NCBI GenBank assembly: GCA_027008885.1
Contig: JALVDQ010000472.1
Span: 1-6,705, forward strand
DNA: 6,705 nt
Source of the DNA: Thiotrichaceae bacterium
GTDB taxonomy: Bacteria; Pseudomonadota; Gammaproteobacteria; Thiotrichales; Thiotrichaceae
Direction: 5' to 3'
Part shown: piece after piece, positions 1 to 5,459 of the stretch
Layout: every line of letters begins with the position of its first letter
Position numbering within the stretch: position 1 is the stretch's first letter
Notes under the pieces: model-generated
Databases searched by the model: none
What the model saw: the letters and a program-made list of their open reading frames with translations, nothing else
Told to the model about the DNA's origin: nothing
Made by a program: the position numbers and the translations under genes

Positions 1-1
1 A

Positions 2-109
2 CCAAAACTCACTGTGCAGAATATTCTGGAAAGCCTGGATCGTGATTCGGTCTTGAGTGAAGCAAAAGAAGAAATTATTCAGTATCTGAAAGGCTCCAAA
101 AAGGCATAG
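2..109 (+). CDS. 3' end of an unidentified protein-coding gene (35 codons visible)
   Basis: Reading frame 2 is open from the left edge to a TAG at 107-109 and gives 35 residues ending ...IIQYLKGSKKA. The peptide is rich in Glu, Lys, Leu and Ile and looks like an amphipathic C-terminal helix with a basic tail. It has no motif I can assign to a family. Three points support it as a real gene end: normal amino-acid composition, a terminator-like structure immediately after the stop, and convergence on wzc with only a 61-base gap. It is the only plus-strand gene here, so it belongs to a different transcription unit. It could be another polysaccharide-locus gene, but that is inference from position only. 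The start and most of the protein lie outside the window. Confidence 0.5.
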   Translation, partial: PKLTVQNILESLDRDSVLSEAKEEIIQYLKGSKKA

Positions 110-162
110 GATGGATCGCTGGTCTGCCCTGTCTTCTGCGCAACCCATCCCCCCTTTTTTTT
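98..162. terminator. Probable bidirectional terminator between convergent genes
   Basis: This is a nested inverted repeat. AAAAAGG (98-104) can pair with CCTTTTT (153-159), GGATGG (109-114) with CCATCC (145-150), and CGC (117-119) with GCG (138-140), leaving an 18-base loop. The plus-strand side ends in a run of eight T (155-162). On the minus strand the structure is followed by CCTTTTTGG. Lying between two genes that end head-on, it fits an intrinsic terminator serving both directions. The pairing has internal loops and the outer helix is A/T-rich, so its strength is uncertain. Confidence 0.5.
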
Positions 163-175
163 ATATATTTTTATG
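143..175. repeat. Copy 1 of a 33-base imperfect direct repeat with a C6/G6 run
   Basis: The 13 bases ACCCATCCCCCCT at 143-155 recur exactly at 3718-3730. Allowing mismatches, 143-175 matches 3718-3750 at 28 of 33 positions without gaps. In the direction of wzc transcription this is an A-rich stretch followed by GGGGGGATGGGT. This copy overlaps the wzc stop codon (171-173) and supplies the right arm of the terminator. Both copies lie just 3' of a minus-strand gene. Part of the similarity is low-complexity A/T and G tracts. Confidence 0.5.
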
Positions 176-2384
176 TGGTCGAACCAATCTGTGTTACTTT
201 GTTTGGTTTGCTATACGAATAATAATGATGGTCGTATTCCGGATTGACTTCACGGCTAATGCGGTTAATTACACTGCCGATAAGATTTGCCTTGGCGCGC
301 TCAAGACGTTTGAGGCTGTCAAGCAATTTGGTTTTTCTGGTTCTGCCGGCTTCCACGGCAATAATGGTGGCATCAGCCAGGTTGGAAATCACCAGTGCAT
401 CAGCCAGTCCAAGCACAGGAGGACCATCAATAATGATATGGTCATAGCTTTTGCGGGTGTTCTCCAGTAGCTCGGTCATTCTGCTTCCTGATAGTAATTC
501 AACCGGATCAGGCGGGATCGGTCCTGAAGTTATGACCTTGAGATTTTTGATCATGCAGCTCTGGCTAATATCGCTGTTGAGCGTTTCCGGATTCGCCAGA
601 TAGTTTGTCAGACCTTCCTTGTTAGTTACTTCCAGTATTTTATGGATACTGGGATTTCTAAGGTCAGCATCAATAATTAATACCTGACTGCCGGATTGTG
701 CGTAGGCAATTGCCAGATTGATAGCAATTGATGTTTTTCCTTCTGCCGGAGCTGAACTGCAAATAAAGACGCTTTGTGGTGCGCCATTGCGAGTGGAAAA
801 ACGCAGGCTGGTTCGCAGTGAACGGATCGCTTCAGAAAGTGCCGAACGTGGCTTGATGGCAGTTTGCAGGGCAACTTCTTTAGAGTTTTTAGTTTTTATT
901 TCAGGTAATTGCGATAAAACAGGAAGACCGGAAATTTTTTCGAGTAGCTGGCTGTCCTTGATCGTATCGTCGATAAATTCGCGCAGGAAAGCGATACCCA
1001 TGCCCAAAAGCAGTCCCAATAATGAACCAAATAACAGATTTATTTTCAGGTTGGGCTTGTATTTTTTAGTTGGCGGGCTGGCTTTGTCAATGATTGAGAT
1101 ATTGTTGGTTCCGACATTGCTGGCGACATTGACTGCCATGAGTTGTTCAAGCTGTTTGTTGTAGGCTAGCTGGTTGATTTCTACTTCTCTGAGGAGACGA
1201 TTATACTTGGTGTATTTGGATTGCTGGTTTAGCGCGTTTTCTTTTAGTTTATCCAGTTGCAGTCGCAGCATTTTTTCTTTCTGCCTGGCTTCCAGATAGG
1301 TACTTTTTAAAGAAAGCTTGATTGATTCTGCTTCTGTTGCGATCTGTTTTTTTATGCCGTCAATTTCTTTTTTGAGATTACGGGCAGCTCTGGAGCGTTT
1401 GTTTCTGTATGACTGGTATTTTGATTGCAAACGCGCTACAGCTTTCTTCAGTGAAAGAATATAAGGGTTGTTTATGATAGAGGATGGATCGCTGCTGGGA
1501 TCATTTTTGTAGATTTCATAAGCGGCTTCGGCTTCGATTCTTTCTTTTTCAGCCAGTACCAGTTCTTCTGCCTGTTTCTTCAAGGTGTGTGTGCCTGTGG
1601 ATTCACCATCCGTATCCTTAACAATATTATTCTCTTTGGCATAACGGTTTAGGCGCTGTTCGGCTTCTTCCAGACTCTTGCGAGTGATTTTAATATTATC
1701 TGTAACATAGGTTTTGTAGGAAGATGCGGTATCAAAACGGCGTTCGAGATTTTGTCTGACGAAAGTTTTGGCAATGGCATTACTGATATCGGCAGCCAGT
1801 TTGGGGTTTGAAGAGTCGTAGCTGATCTTTAGTAACTGTGAATTACTAATCGGCTTGACGGTGAGGTTCTCAAGAAATATCTCTTCCATTGATTTCTTGT
1901 CTTTGTGTGAAGAGCTGTTGGCACCAAACAAACTTTTTATTTTTGAGAAAAGACCTTTTGGAGCTGCTTTTTTATCCAGACCGAGTTGCTCAATGACCCG
2001 TCGTGCCAGTGCCTTTGTCTGTATTAGCTGTATTTGTGTCTCAAAAAAATCGCGGTCGCTACGCGAAGTTTCCGGATTCAGGATGTCTATATTGGCATTT
2101 GCCGCATAACGTTCTACTTTAATGGTTGCGTCGGCACGGTAGATGGGTTGCATCAATAATGTCAGCAGTAATGCCAGTAACATCGTGGCTATGGCGGTTG
2201 CAATAAGCAGTTTTTTGCGACGATTCAATACGCTGATAAATTCGCGCAAATCAAGTCCACCCGCAGGTTCCAGCAGCTCTTCCGGATAAACATTTCCAGG
2301 GTGATTAACAAGATTGTTGCCTGAATTGTTAGACTCCAGAGAATCTGAACGCATGGGTAGGTTTTTTCTAGAATCTGAATTCAT
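171..2384 (-). CDS. wzc: Wzc/GumC-type polysaccharide co-polymerase with BY-kinase domain
   Basis: This 737-residue inner-membrane protein would control polymer length and export, and should autophosphorylate on C-terminal tyrosines. Residues 1-43 are a polar Asn/Ser-rich cytoplasmic lead. A Wzz domain begins near 43, with TM1 at about 58-79. A long charged periplasmic segment, probably coiled coil, spans about 235-415. A proline motif (SPPTKKYKP, 436-444) precedes TM2 at about 448-467. The kinase domain shows the oligomerisation motif ExxRxxR (E518, R521, R524), Walker A SSAPAEGKTS (543-552), Walker A' VLIIDADLR (568-576) and Walker B HIIIDGPP (649-656). The C-terminal tyrosine cluster is Y717, Y721, Y722 and Y724. 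Length matches fused proteobacterial Wzc proteins (about 700-750 residues). Walker A has Ala where PGEGK/PNEGK is more usual. No strong ribosome-binding site precedes the ATG (only AAAGATTAAACT). Met11 is an alternative start but has no better site. wza and wzb are not adjacent here. Confidence 0.96.
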   Translation of the reverse strand: MNSDSRKNLPMRSDSLESNNSGNNLVNHPGNVYPEELLEPAGGLDLREFISVLNRRKKLLIATAIATMLLALLLTLLMQPIYRADATIKVERYAANANIDILNPETSRSDRDFFETQIQLIQTKALARRVIEQLGLDKKAAPKGLFSKIKSLFGANSSSHKDKKSMEEIFLENLTVKPISNSQLLKISYDSSNPKLAADISNAIAKTFVRQNLERRFDTASSYKTYVTDNIKITRKSLEEAEQRLNRYAKENNIVKDTDGESTGTHTLKKQAEELVLAEKERIEAEAAYEIYKNDPSSDPSSIINNPYILSLKKAVARLQSKYQSYRNKRSRAARNLKKEIDGIKKQIATEAESIKLSLKSTYLEARQKEKMLRLQLDKLKENALNQQSKYTKYNRLLREVEINQLAYNKQLEQLMAVNVASNVGTNNISIIDKASPPTKKYKPNLKINLLFGSLLGLLLGMGIAFLREFIDDTIKDSQLLEKISGLPVLSQLPEIKTKNSKEVALQTAIKPRSALSEAIRSLRTSLRFSTRNGAPQSVFICSSAPAEGKTSIAINLAIAYAQSGSQVLIIDADLRNPSIHKILEVTNKEGLTNYLANPETLNSDISQSCMIKNLKVITSGPIPPDPVELLSGSRMTELLENTRKSYDHIIIDGPPVLGLADALVISNLADATIIAVEAGRTRKTKLLDSLKRLERAKANLIGSVINRISREVNPEYDHHYYSYSKPNKVTQIGSTT

Positions 2385-2478
2385 AGTTTAATCTTTAAAG
2401 TTTTGTGGAATAAAATTGCTTACGTTTATGTGTGGTCTGTAAATCTTGATCTTCAAACTGGCTGACTTGCAGCAAATA

Positions 2479-2524
2479 CCGGACTCCAGTAACAATCAGC
2501 TTTCTGGAGAATAAAAACGTCCGG
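2479..2524 (-). promoter_or_regulatory. Nested inverted repeat in the region upstream of wzc
   Basis: CTCCAG (2484-2489) and CTGGAG (2504-2509) form a perfect 6-base inverted repeat around 14 bases. It is nested inside CCGGA (2479-2483) and TCCGG (2520-2524). In minus-strand RNA the 3' side is 11 contiguous paired bases, CUGGAGUCCGG, and the 5' side is interrupted by a 10-base bulge. It lies about 95-140 bases before the wzc ATG. It could be a folded leader RNA or an operator. No known riboswitch or JUMPstart/ops sequence is recognisable. I found no convincing -35/-10 pair for wzc in this gap. Confidence 0.33.
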
Positions 2525-2549
2525 CATTCTAACAAAGTTGGAATCACTG

Positions 2550-2572
2550 AACAATAAGCAAGGCTTATTGTT
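2550..2572 (-). terminator. Perfect 10-bp hairpin downstream of the acyltransferase gene
   Basis: AACAATAAGC (2550-2559) and GCTTATTGTT (2563-2572) are exact reverse complements separated by three bases. On the minus strand the hairpin starts 18 bases after the acyltransferase TGA stop, and its 3' arm is U-rich (GCUUAUUGUU). No separate U-run follows, so it may be a weak intrinsic terminator or a 3'-end stabilising stem. It suggests that wzc is at least partly separated in transcription from the acyltransferase gene. Confidence 0.5.
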
Positions 2573-2590
2573 GTATATGTGGTCATAAAA

Positions 2591-3667
2591 TCATGATAGT
2601 TTGTCTCTTATCATCTTTCTTGCGGGTTTTTCCAGGTATTTGTACGAGGCGATGGACAGCAGGATCAGGATTATAGTGAAAATATAAAAATGAATATCTT
2701 CACTCAGGTGTATTCTTGGAACAATAATCTTGTCGTAAAGCCCATGGGCAGGTTTTTGCAGTATATAAAGTGAATAGCTTGCCTCGCCGAGTAATATTAA
2801 CCAGGGATGACTGAAAATTTTGCTAATAATTCCCTTGTTGCTCGCCAGCAACACAATAAACAAAAGAAAGAAGGGTGAAATCAAGCCGTTTGTATAGGCG
2901 ATTTTGAACCCAAGACTATTTTCTAAATGGGGTCTTGCCCATATCAGTATAAAAATAGTGAGCATAGACAGGATTACCCATAAGTCATTCTTTTGGGGTA
3001 AGCGTTTAATCCAGCGATCCTTGAAATAGACACCGCATAACAAGCCCATAAGAAAGGTGTTTAAATGCATTATGGGGTTATAGTAAATGAAGTCATGCAG
3101 TAATGTTTTTGGCGCGTAATCTGCTGAATTTAGCAGGCTGTGCAAAATATACTGGGTTATCAGCCAGAAAAGAACAGAAATCAGGCTCAGTGTTTTGCTG
3201 CCGTGTTTGTAAATCCAGACAAGCAGAAACGGAAAACAGAAGTAGAAAAATGCTTCGACCGAGAGTGACCAGCCAGGTGTATTCAAGGTGATCGGATAAC
3301 CTGGGATCCAGGACTGCAACAAGCTTAGGTGCAGGGGCAGGGTCAGCCAGTCAGCAAAAACGGTTTTATATTTTGCTGCCACTATAATGACTAAAGCCAG
3401 CAGATAGACAGGGTATATTCTGGCAAAGCGCGCAACCCAGTATTTTTTTCTGCTAAATCTTTTTCTTTTGTCGGTGTCTGTCTGGTAGTAGGCAATAGCC
3501 ATAATAAAGCCGGAAAGCACATAAAAATATCCGACCGCAATAGGACCTGCTGTGATATTTTCAAACAGAAAGGGGATATTGGCGGGAAAAACATTTTGAC
3601 CGTAATGAAAATAAACCACTGTGAGCGCGGCGATAAAGCGGGTAAATGTTATCTGGTCTAGTTGCAT
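2591..3667 (-). CDS. Acyltransferase-3 family membrane protein (probable O-acetylase of the polysaccharide)
   Basis: This 358-residue multi-pass protein belongs to the acyltransferase-3 family (OafA/ExoZ-like). Such enzymes usually transfer acetyl, sometimes succinyl, groups to sugars of surface polysaccharides at the inner membrane. Visible motifs, in order: the N-terminal segment FTRFIAALTVVYFHY with R10 and H21; FYVLSGFIMA (48-57); RFARIYPVYLL (80-90); PGWSLSVEAFFYF (131-143); LGEASYSLYILQKP (293-306); and the C-terminal YKYLEKPARK (342-351). About ten hydrophobic segments span the protein, and the length is typical of the stand-alone family without an SGNH domain. Q304 occupies a position often filled by His in this family; I regard this as a tolerated variant. 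An in-frame TAA two codons upstream fixes the N-terminal limit of the ATG start. No Shine-Dalgarno sequence precedes it, so coupling to upstream translation is possible. The acyl donor and target sugar cannot be told from sequence. Confidence 0.95.
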   Translation of the reverse strand: MQLDQITFTRFIAALTVVYFHYGQNVFPANIPFLFENITAGPIAVGYFYVLSGFIMAIAYYQTDTDKRKRFSRKKYWVARFARIYPVYLLALVIIVAAKYKTVFADWLTLPLHLSLLQSWIPGYPITLNTPGWSLSVEAFFYFCFPFLLVWIYKHGSKTLSLISVLFWLITQYILHSLLNSADYAPKTLLHDFIYYNPIMHLNTFLMGLLCGVYFKDRWIKRLPQKNDLWVILSMLTIFILIWARPHLENSLGFKIAYTNGLISPFFLLFIVLLASNKGIISKIFSHPWLILLGEASYSLYILQKPAHGLYDKIIVPRIHLSEDIHFYIFTIILILLSIASYKYLEKPARKMIRDKLS

Positions 3668-3717
3668 GAGTTAGAGTTTATGGCTTCGATGAAAACAGGC
3701 TGCTTATATTTTCTCAT
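3658..3717 (-). CDS. Possible 19-codon leader ORF overlapping the acyltransferase start (speculative)
   Basis: An ATG at 3717-3715 opens a short frame (MRKYKQPVFIEA...) ending with TAG at 3660-3658, which overlaps the acyltransferase ATG (3667-3665) by ten bases in another frame. The G6 run at 3729-3724 lies six bases before this ATG and could act as an imperfect purine-rich ribosome-binding site. The acyltransferase itself has none, so terminating ribosomes could re-initiate on it. There is no homology evidence, and an ORF this short can easily arise by chance. Confidence 0.15.
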   Translation of the reverse strand: MRKYKQPVFIEAINSNSCN

Positions 3718-3735
3718 ACCCATCCCCCCTGTTTT
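3692..3735 (-). promoter_or_regulatory. Inverted repeat in the gap between the WcaJ-like and acyltransferase genes
   Basis: AAAACAGG (3692-3699) and CCTGTTTT (3728-3735) are perfect 8-base reverse complements separated by 28 bases. On the minus strand the 3' arm ends CCTGTTTTC. The stem would close a loop holding most of the G6 run and the ATGs of the possible leader ORF. It resembles a weak terminator or attenuator, but only three of the eight pairs are G-C and the loop is long. Confidence 0.3.
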
Positions 3736-3750
3736 TCACATATTTTGTTG
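3718..3750. repeat. Copy 2 of the 33-base imperfect direct repeat
   Basis: This copy begins with the exact 13-mer of copy 1 (143-155) and continues with matching T- and A/T-rich sequence, 28 of 33 positions identical overall and in the same orientation. It lies 35 bases 3' of the WcaJ-like gene stop. In minus-strand sense it reads A-rich, then GGGGGGATGGGT. The two copies bracket the wzc plus acyltransferase segment. Confidence 0.5.
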
Positions 3751-3785
3751 ACAAGATACTGTCTTCAAGCGTTATTGGAAGACTG

Positions 3786-5171
3786 TTAATAAGCATTTTT
3801 GTCTGTAAAGGCACGGAAAATGGTAAAAAAGATGATTTTCAAGTCCAGCCACAAGCTCCATTCACGCATGTATTCCAGATCAAACTCGACACGTTTGCGC
3901 ATTTTATAGATGGTATTGGTTTCACCTCGCCAGCCATTGACCTGCGCCCAGCCGGTTATTCCGGGCTTTATGAGATGGCGAAGCATATAACCTGGTATCA
4001 GTGTGCGATATTGTTCATTATGTGCCACAGCATGAGGGCGGGGACCAACAATCGACATGGTTCCCTGCAATACATTAAAGAATTGGGGGAGTTCGTCAAG
4101 TGACGTTTTGCGCAAAAATTCGCCTATTTTGGTGTAACGGCTATCTCCACGAGTTGCCTGGGTCACTGTATCGCCATCTTCACAGACAGTCATGGAACGG
4201 AATTTCCAGACTCGTATTTTTTCTCCCCTGAGGCCGTAACGTGTCTGTTTGAACAGTACCGGACCTTTGGAGGTAAGCTTTACCGCAATGGCAATGGCAA
4301 GCATTATGGGTGAAATAAGTATCAGTATGATACTTCCCAGAAGCAGGTCTTCGATGCGTTTGATAAAGGCATGATCGGCCGAGAAAGGCGAGTCGTAAAT
4401 ACACAGAACAGGGTTATCGGCAATTTCGATAAACTTGCTGTGAAGCAGATTAGTCGTAAAGTAGTCAGGAAGCAGACGTATTGGCGTGGCGCTGTCTGAA
4501 AGTTCATCCAGAAGTCTTAACATGCGGTTACGGGCTTCAACCGGCAAGGCGATGTAAATTTGATCCCATTCACCTCTGCGCGCAGCGAGTATCATGTCGT
4601 TAAAGTTGCCCAGTAAAGGATAATGATTGAGTATCTCGTTATAGCCACGCTCCGTCCGATCTTCATAAAACCCCACGACCTTGTAGCCAAATTCAGGCTT
4701 GTTTTCCAGATCGCGTGCAAAATGAAAACCGTTTTGAGTCATGCCGACAATGGCTACAGTGCGGTTATTCAAACCCAGTTGTCTAAGCTGGGCAAATATA
4801 ACGCGTAGTAGAAAACGCGCAAGAATGAGTAAAATCGGGGTAATGACAAGCCACGCAATTAATACCACGCGCGAAAACTGTTCACTTGTTTTGGTAATAA
4901 ATGCAATAAATATCAGCGAAAGAAAAGTGAGTAACCACGCGATTAAAATACGCACCGCCTCATCACGCAACGGACGACCGCTCCATGAGGTGTAAATATC
5001 GCTAAAGCGTCCTACCAGACCAAAAATAACAACGGCACTCAAGCCCGCGACCAGATAGCCTTCCGTATTGTAAAAATTAGTATAGGGAGAGCCCAGAAAC
5101 AGGGTCAGTAGAATAATAAGTATATCGACTGCGCGATAGATTAGCTCGGAACTGATATGTTTATCATCCAC
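3786..5171 (-). CDS. wcaJ: WcaJ-type undecaprenyl-phosphate glucose (hexose) phosphotransferase
   Basis: This 461-residue polyprenol-phosphate sugar-1-phosphate transferase would start the repeat unit by moving a hexose-1-phosphate, typically glucose in this subfamily, from a UDP-sugar to undecaprenyl phosphate. The N-terminal half has about four membrane segments (roughly 12-29, 37-56, 74-93 and 101-123). A nucleotide-binding-like domain follows (about 136-250, starting RTVAIVGMTQNG). The membrane hairpin is at about 274-298. The catalytic domain shows KGPVLFKQTRYG (302-313), KFRSM (323-327), LRKTSLDELPQFFNVLQG (353-370) with the Asp359-Glu360 pair, MSIVGPRPHAVAHNEQY (372-388), KPGITGWAQVNGWRGET (402-418) and the ending DKNAY. 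These closely match what I recall of E. coli WcaJ, which has a similar length. The GTG start is chosen because of its well-placed AAGGA. Sugar specificity is inferred from the subfamily. Confidence 0.96.
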   Translation of the reverse strand: MDDKHISSELIYRAVDILIILLTLFLGSPYTNFYNTEGYLVAGLSAVVIFGLVGRFSDIYTSWSGRPLRDEAVRILIAWLLTFLSLIFIAFITKTSEQFSRVVLIAWLVITPILLILARFLLRVIFAQLRQLGLNNRTVAIVGMTQNGFHFARDLENKPEFGYKVVGFYEDRTERGYNEILNHYPLLGNFNDMILAARRGEWDQIYIALPVEARNRMLRLLDELSDSATPIRLLPDYFTTNLLHSKFIEIADNPVLCIYDSPFSADHAFIKRIEDLLLGSIILILISPIMLAIAIAVKLTSKGPVLFKQTRYGLRGEKIRVWKFRSMTVCEDGDTVTQATRGDSRYTKIGEFLRKTSLDELPQFFNVLQGTMSIVGPRPHAVAHNEQYRTLIPGYMLRHLIKPGITGWAQVNGWRGETNTIYKMRKRVEFDLEYMREWSLWLDLKIIFFTIFRAFTDKNAY

Positions 5172-5179
5172 GGCTTAAG

Positions 5180-5184
5180 TCCTT
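5180..5184 (-). promoter_or_regulatory. Ribosome-binding site that fixes the GTG start of wcaJ
   Basis: On the minus strand AAGGA lies eight bases before the GTG at 5171-5169, a standard spacing. It is the clearest Shine-Dalgarno sequence in the window and supports the non-ATG start. Confidence 0.7.
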
Positions 5185-5211
5185 TTATTATTGGTTAATT
5201 AATCGGTACTT

Positions 5212-5229
5212 TTGTTGATACTTGTTGAT
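5212..5229. repeat. Helically phased direct repeat TTGTTGAT x2
   Basis: TTGTTGAT occurs at 5212-5219 and again at 5222-5229. The copies start exactly ten bases apart, so they face the same side of the helix. They lie 41-58 bases before the wcaJ start and downstream of the candidate promoter. A short stem (TGATG 5226-5230, CATCA 5235-5239) overlaps the second copy. A regulator-binding site is possible, but the bases are low in complexity. Confidence 0.28.
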
Positions 5230-5307
5230 GCTGTCATCAGTATTAAGGTTGTTCTATTGCTTGCCTTTGCTCGTTTATATCTAAATGTGAAAAGGCTAAA
5301 CTCTTCA

Positions 5308-5335
5308 AATTTATCAAATAATCGTAGTAAGTCAA
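5308..5335 (-). promoter_or_regulatory. Candidate sigma70-type promoter for wcaJ
   Basis: On the minus strand TTGACT (5335-5330, five of six matches to the -35 consensus) is followed after 16 bases by TAAATT (5313-5308, four of six to the -10). Transcription would begin near 5300 and leave a leader of about 130 bases before the GTG. A perfect TATAAT at 5375-5370 is an alternative -10 but has a poor -35 at normal spacing. AT-rich DNA produces such matches by chance, so confidence is modest. Confidence 0.35.
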
Positions 5336-5402
5336 TAGAACTTCTCCTCATAATAACAAAAGCTTATAAATTATACAGAATTACATCCTTTAATTCCGCC
5401 TG

Positions 5403-5424
5403 AAACTTACCAGCGTAAGAGTTT
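5403..5424 (-). terminator. Weak stem-loop after the glycosyltransferase pair
   Basis: AAACTTAC (5403-5410) pairs with GTAA (5415-5418) and GTTT (5421-5424) around a CAGC loop, leaving a two-base bulge. It starts 36 bases after the glycosyltransferase stop, and on the minus strand its 3' arm is GTAAGTTT. No U-run follows, so it would be at most a weak terminator for the upstream glycosyltransferase transcript. Confidence 0.28.
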
Positions 5425-5459
5425 AAGGGAAGAGCTGTATTAAGATTTCAAAAATCAAA

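Larger units (their letters stand above)
5172..5459 (-). other. AT-rich 288-base intergenic leader upstream of wcaJ
   Basis: This gap separates the tandem glycosyltransferase genes from wcaJ. It contains, in minus-strand order, a stem-loop after the glycosyltransferase stop, a TATAAT hexamer (5375-5370) without a good -35 box, a better-formed promoter candidate (5335-5308), a phased direct repeat (5229-5212), a TTAATTAA palindrome and the wcaJ ribosome-binding site. A 50-codon minus-strand frame (5199-5351) and a plus-strand frame (5212-5403) are open here, but both lack a ribosome-binding site and any recognisable protein features. I treat the gap as regulatory rather than coding. Confidence 0.6.

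Noticed and set aside
718..1164. Long plus-strand open frame opposite wzc, and similar frames at 111-470 and 1855-2109
   Set aside because: These are antisense shadows of the wzc coding sequence. Their products show no domain, and the wzc frame carries clear family motifs throughout.
2461..2510. Possible sigma54 promoter (TGGAGTCCGGTATTTGCT on the minus strand)
   Set aside because: GG and GC are separated by 12 bases instead of the required 10, so it does not fit the -24/-12 consensus.
2395..2586. 63-codon minus-strand frame filling the gap between the acyltransferase and wzc genes
   Set aside because: It starts four bases after one gene and ends ten bases before the next, but it has no ribosome-binding site. 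It would include the perfect hairpin and the nested inverted repeat, and its product has no recognisable domain. Non-coding use fits better.
4180..4404. Minus-strand alternative frames inside the WcaJ-like gene (4180-4404 and 4322-4507)
   Set aside because: The main frame is continuous with all catalytic motifs intact, so these are out-of-frame shadows and not evidence of a frameshift.
5199..5351. 50-codon minus-strand frame upstream of wcaJ, beginning MRRSSIDLLRLF
   Set aside because: No ribosome-binding site precedes the ATG, the DNA is AT-rich, the frame overlaps the promoter candidate, and the peptide has no family features.
2385..5459. JUMPstart/ops element (GGCGGTAG) expected in some polysaccharide leaders
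   Set aside because: I looked for it in the gaps on the minus strand and found no match, so RfaH control is not supported here.
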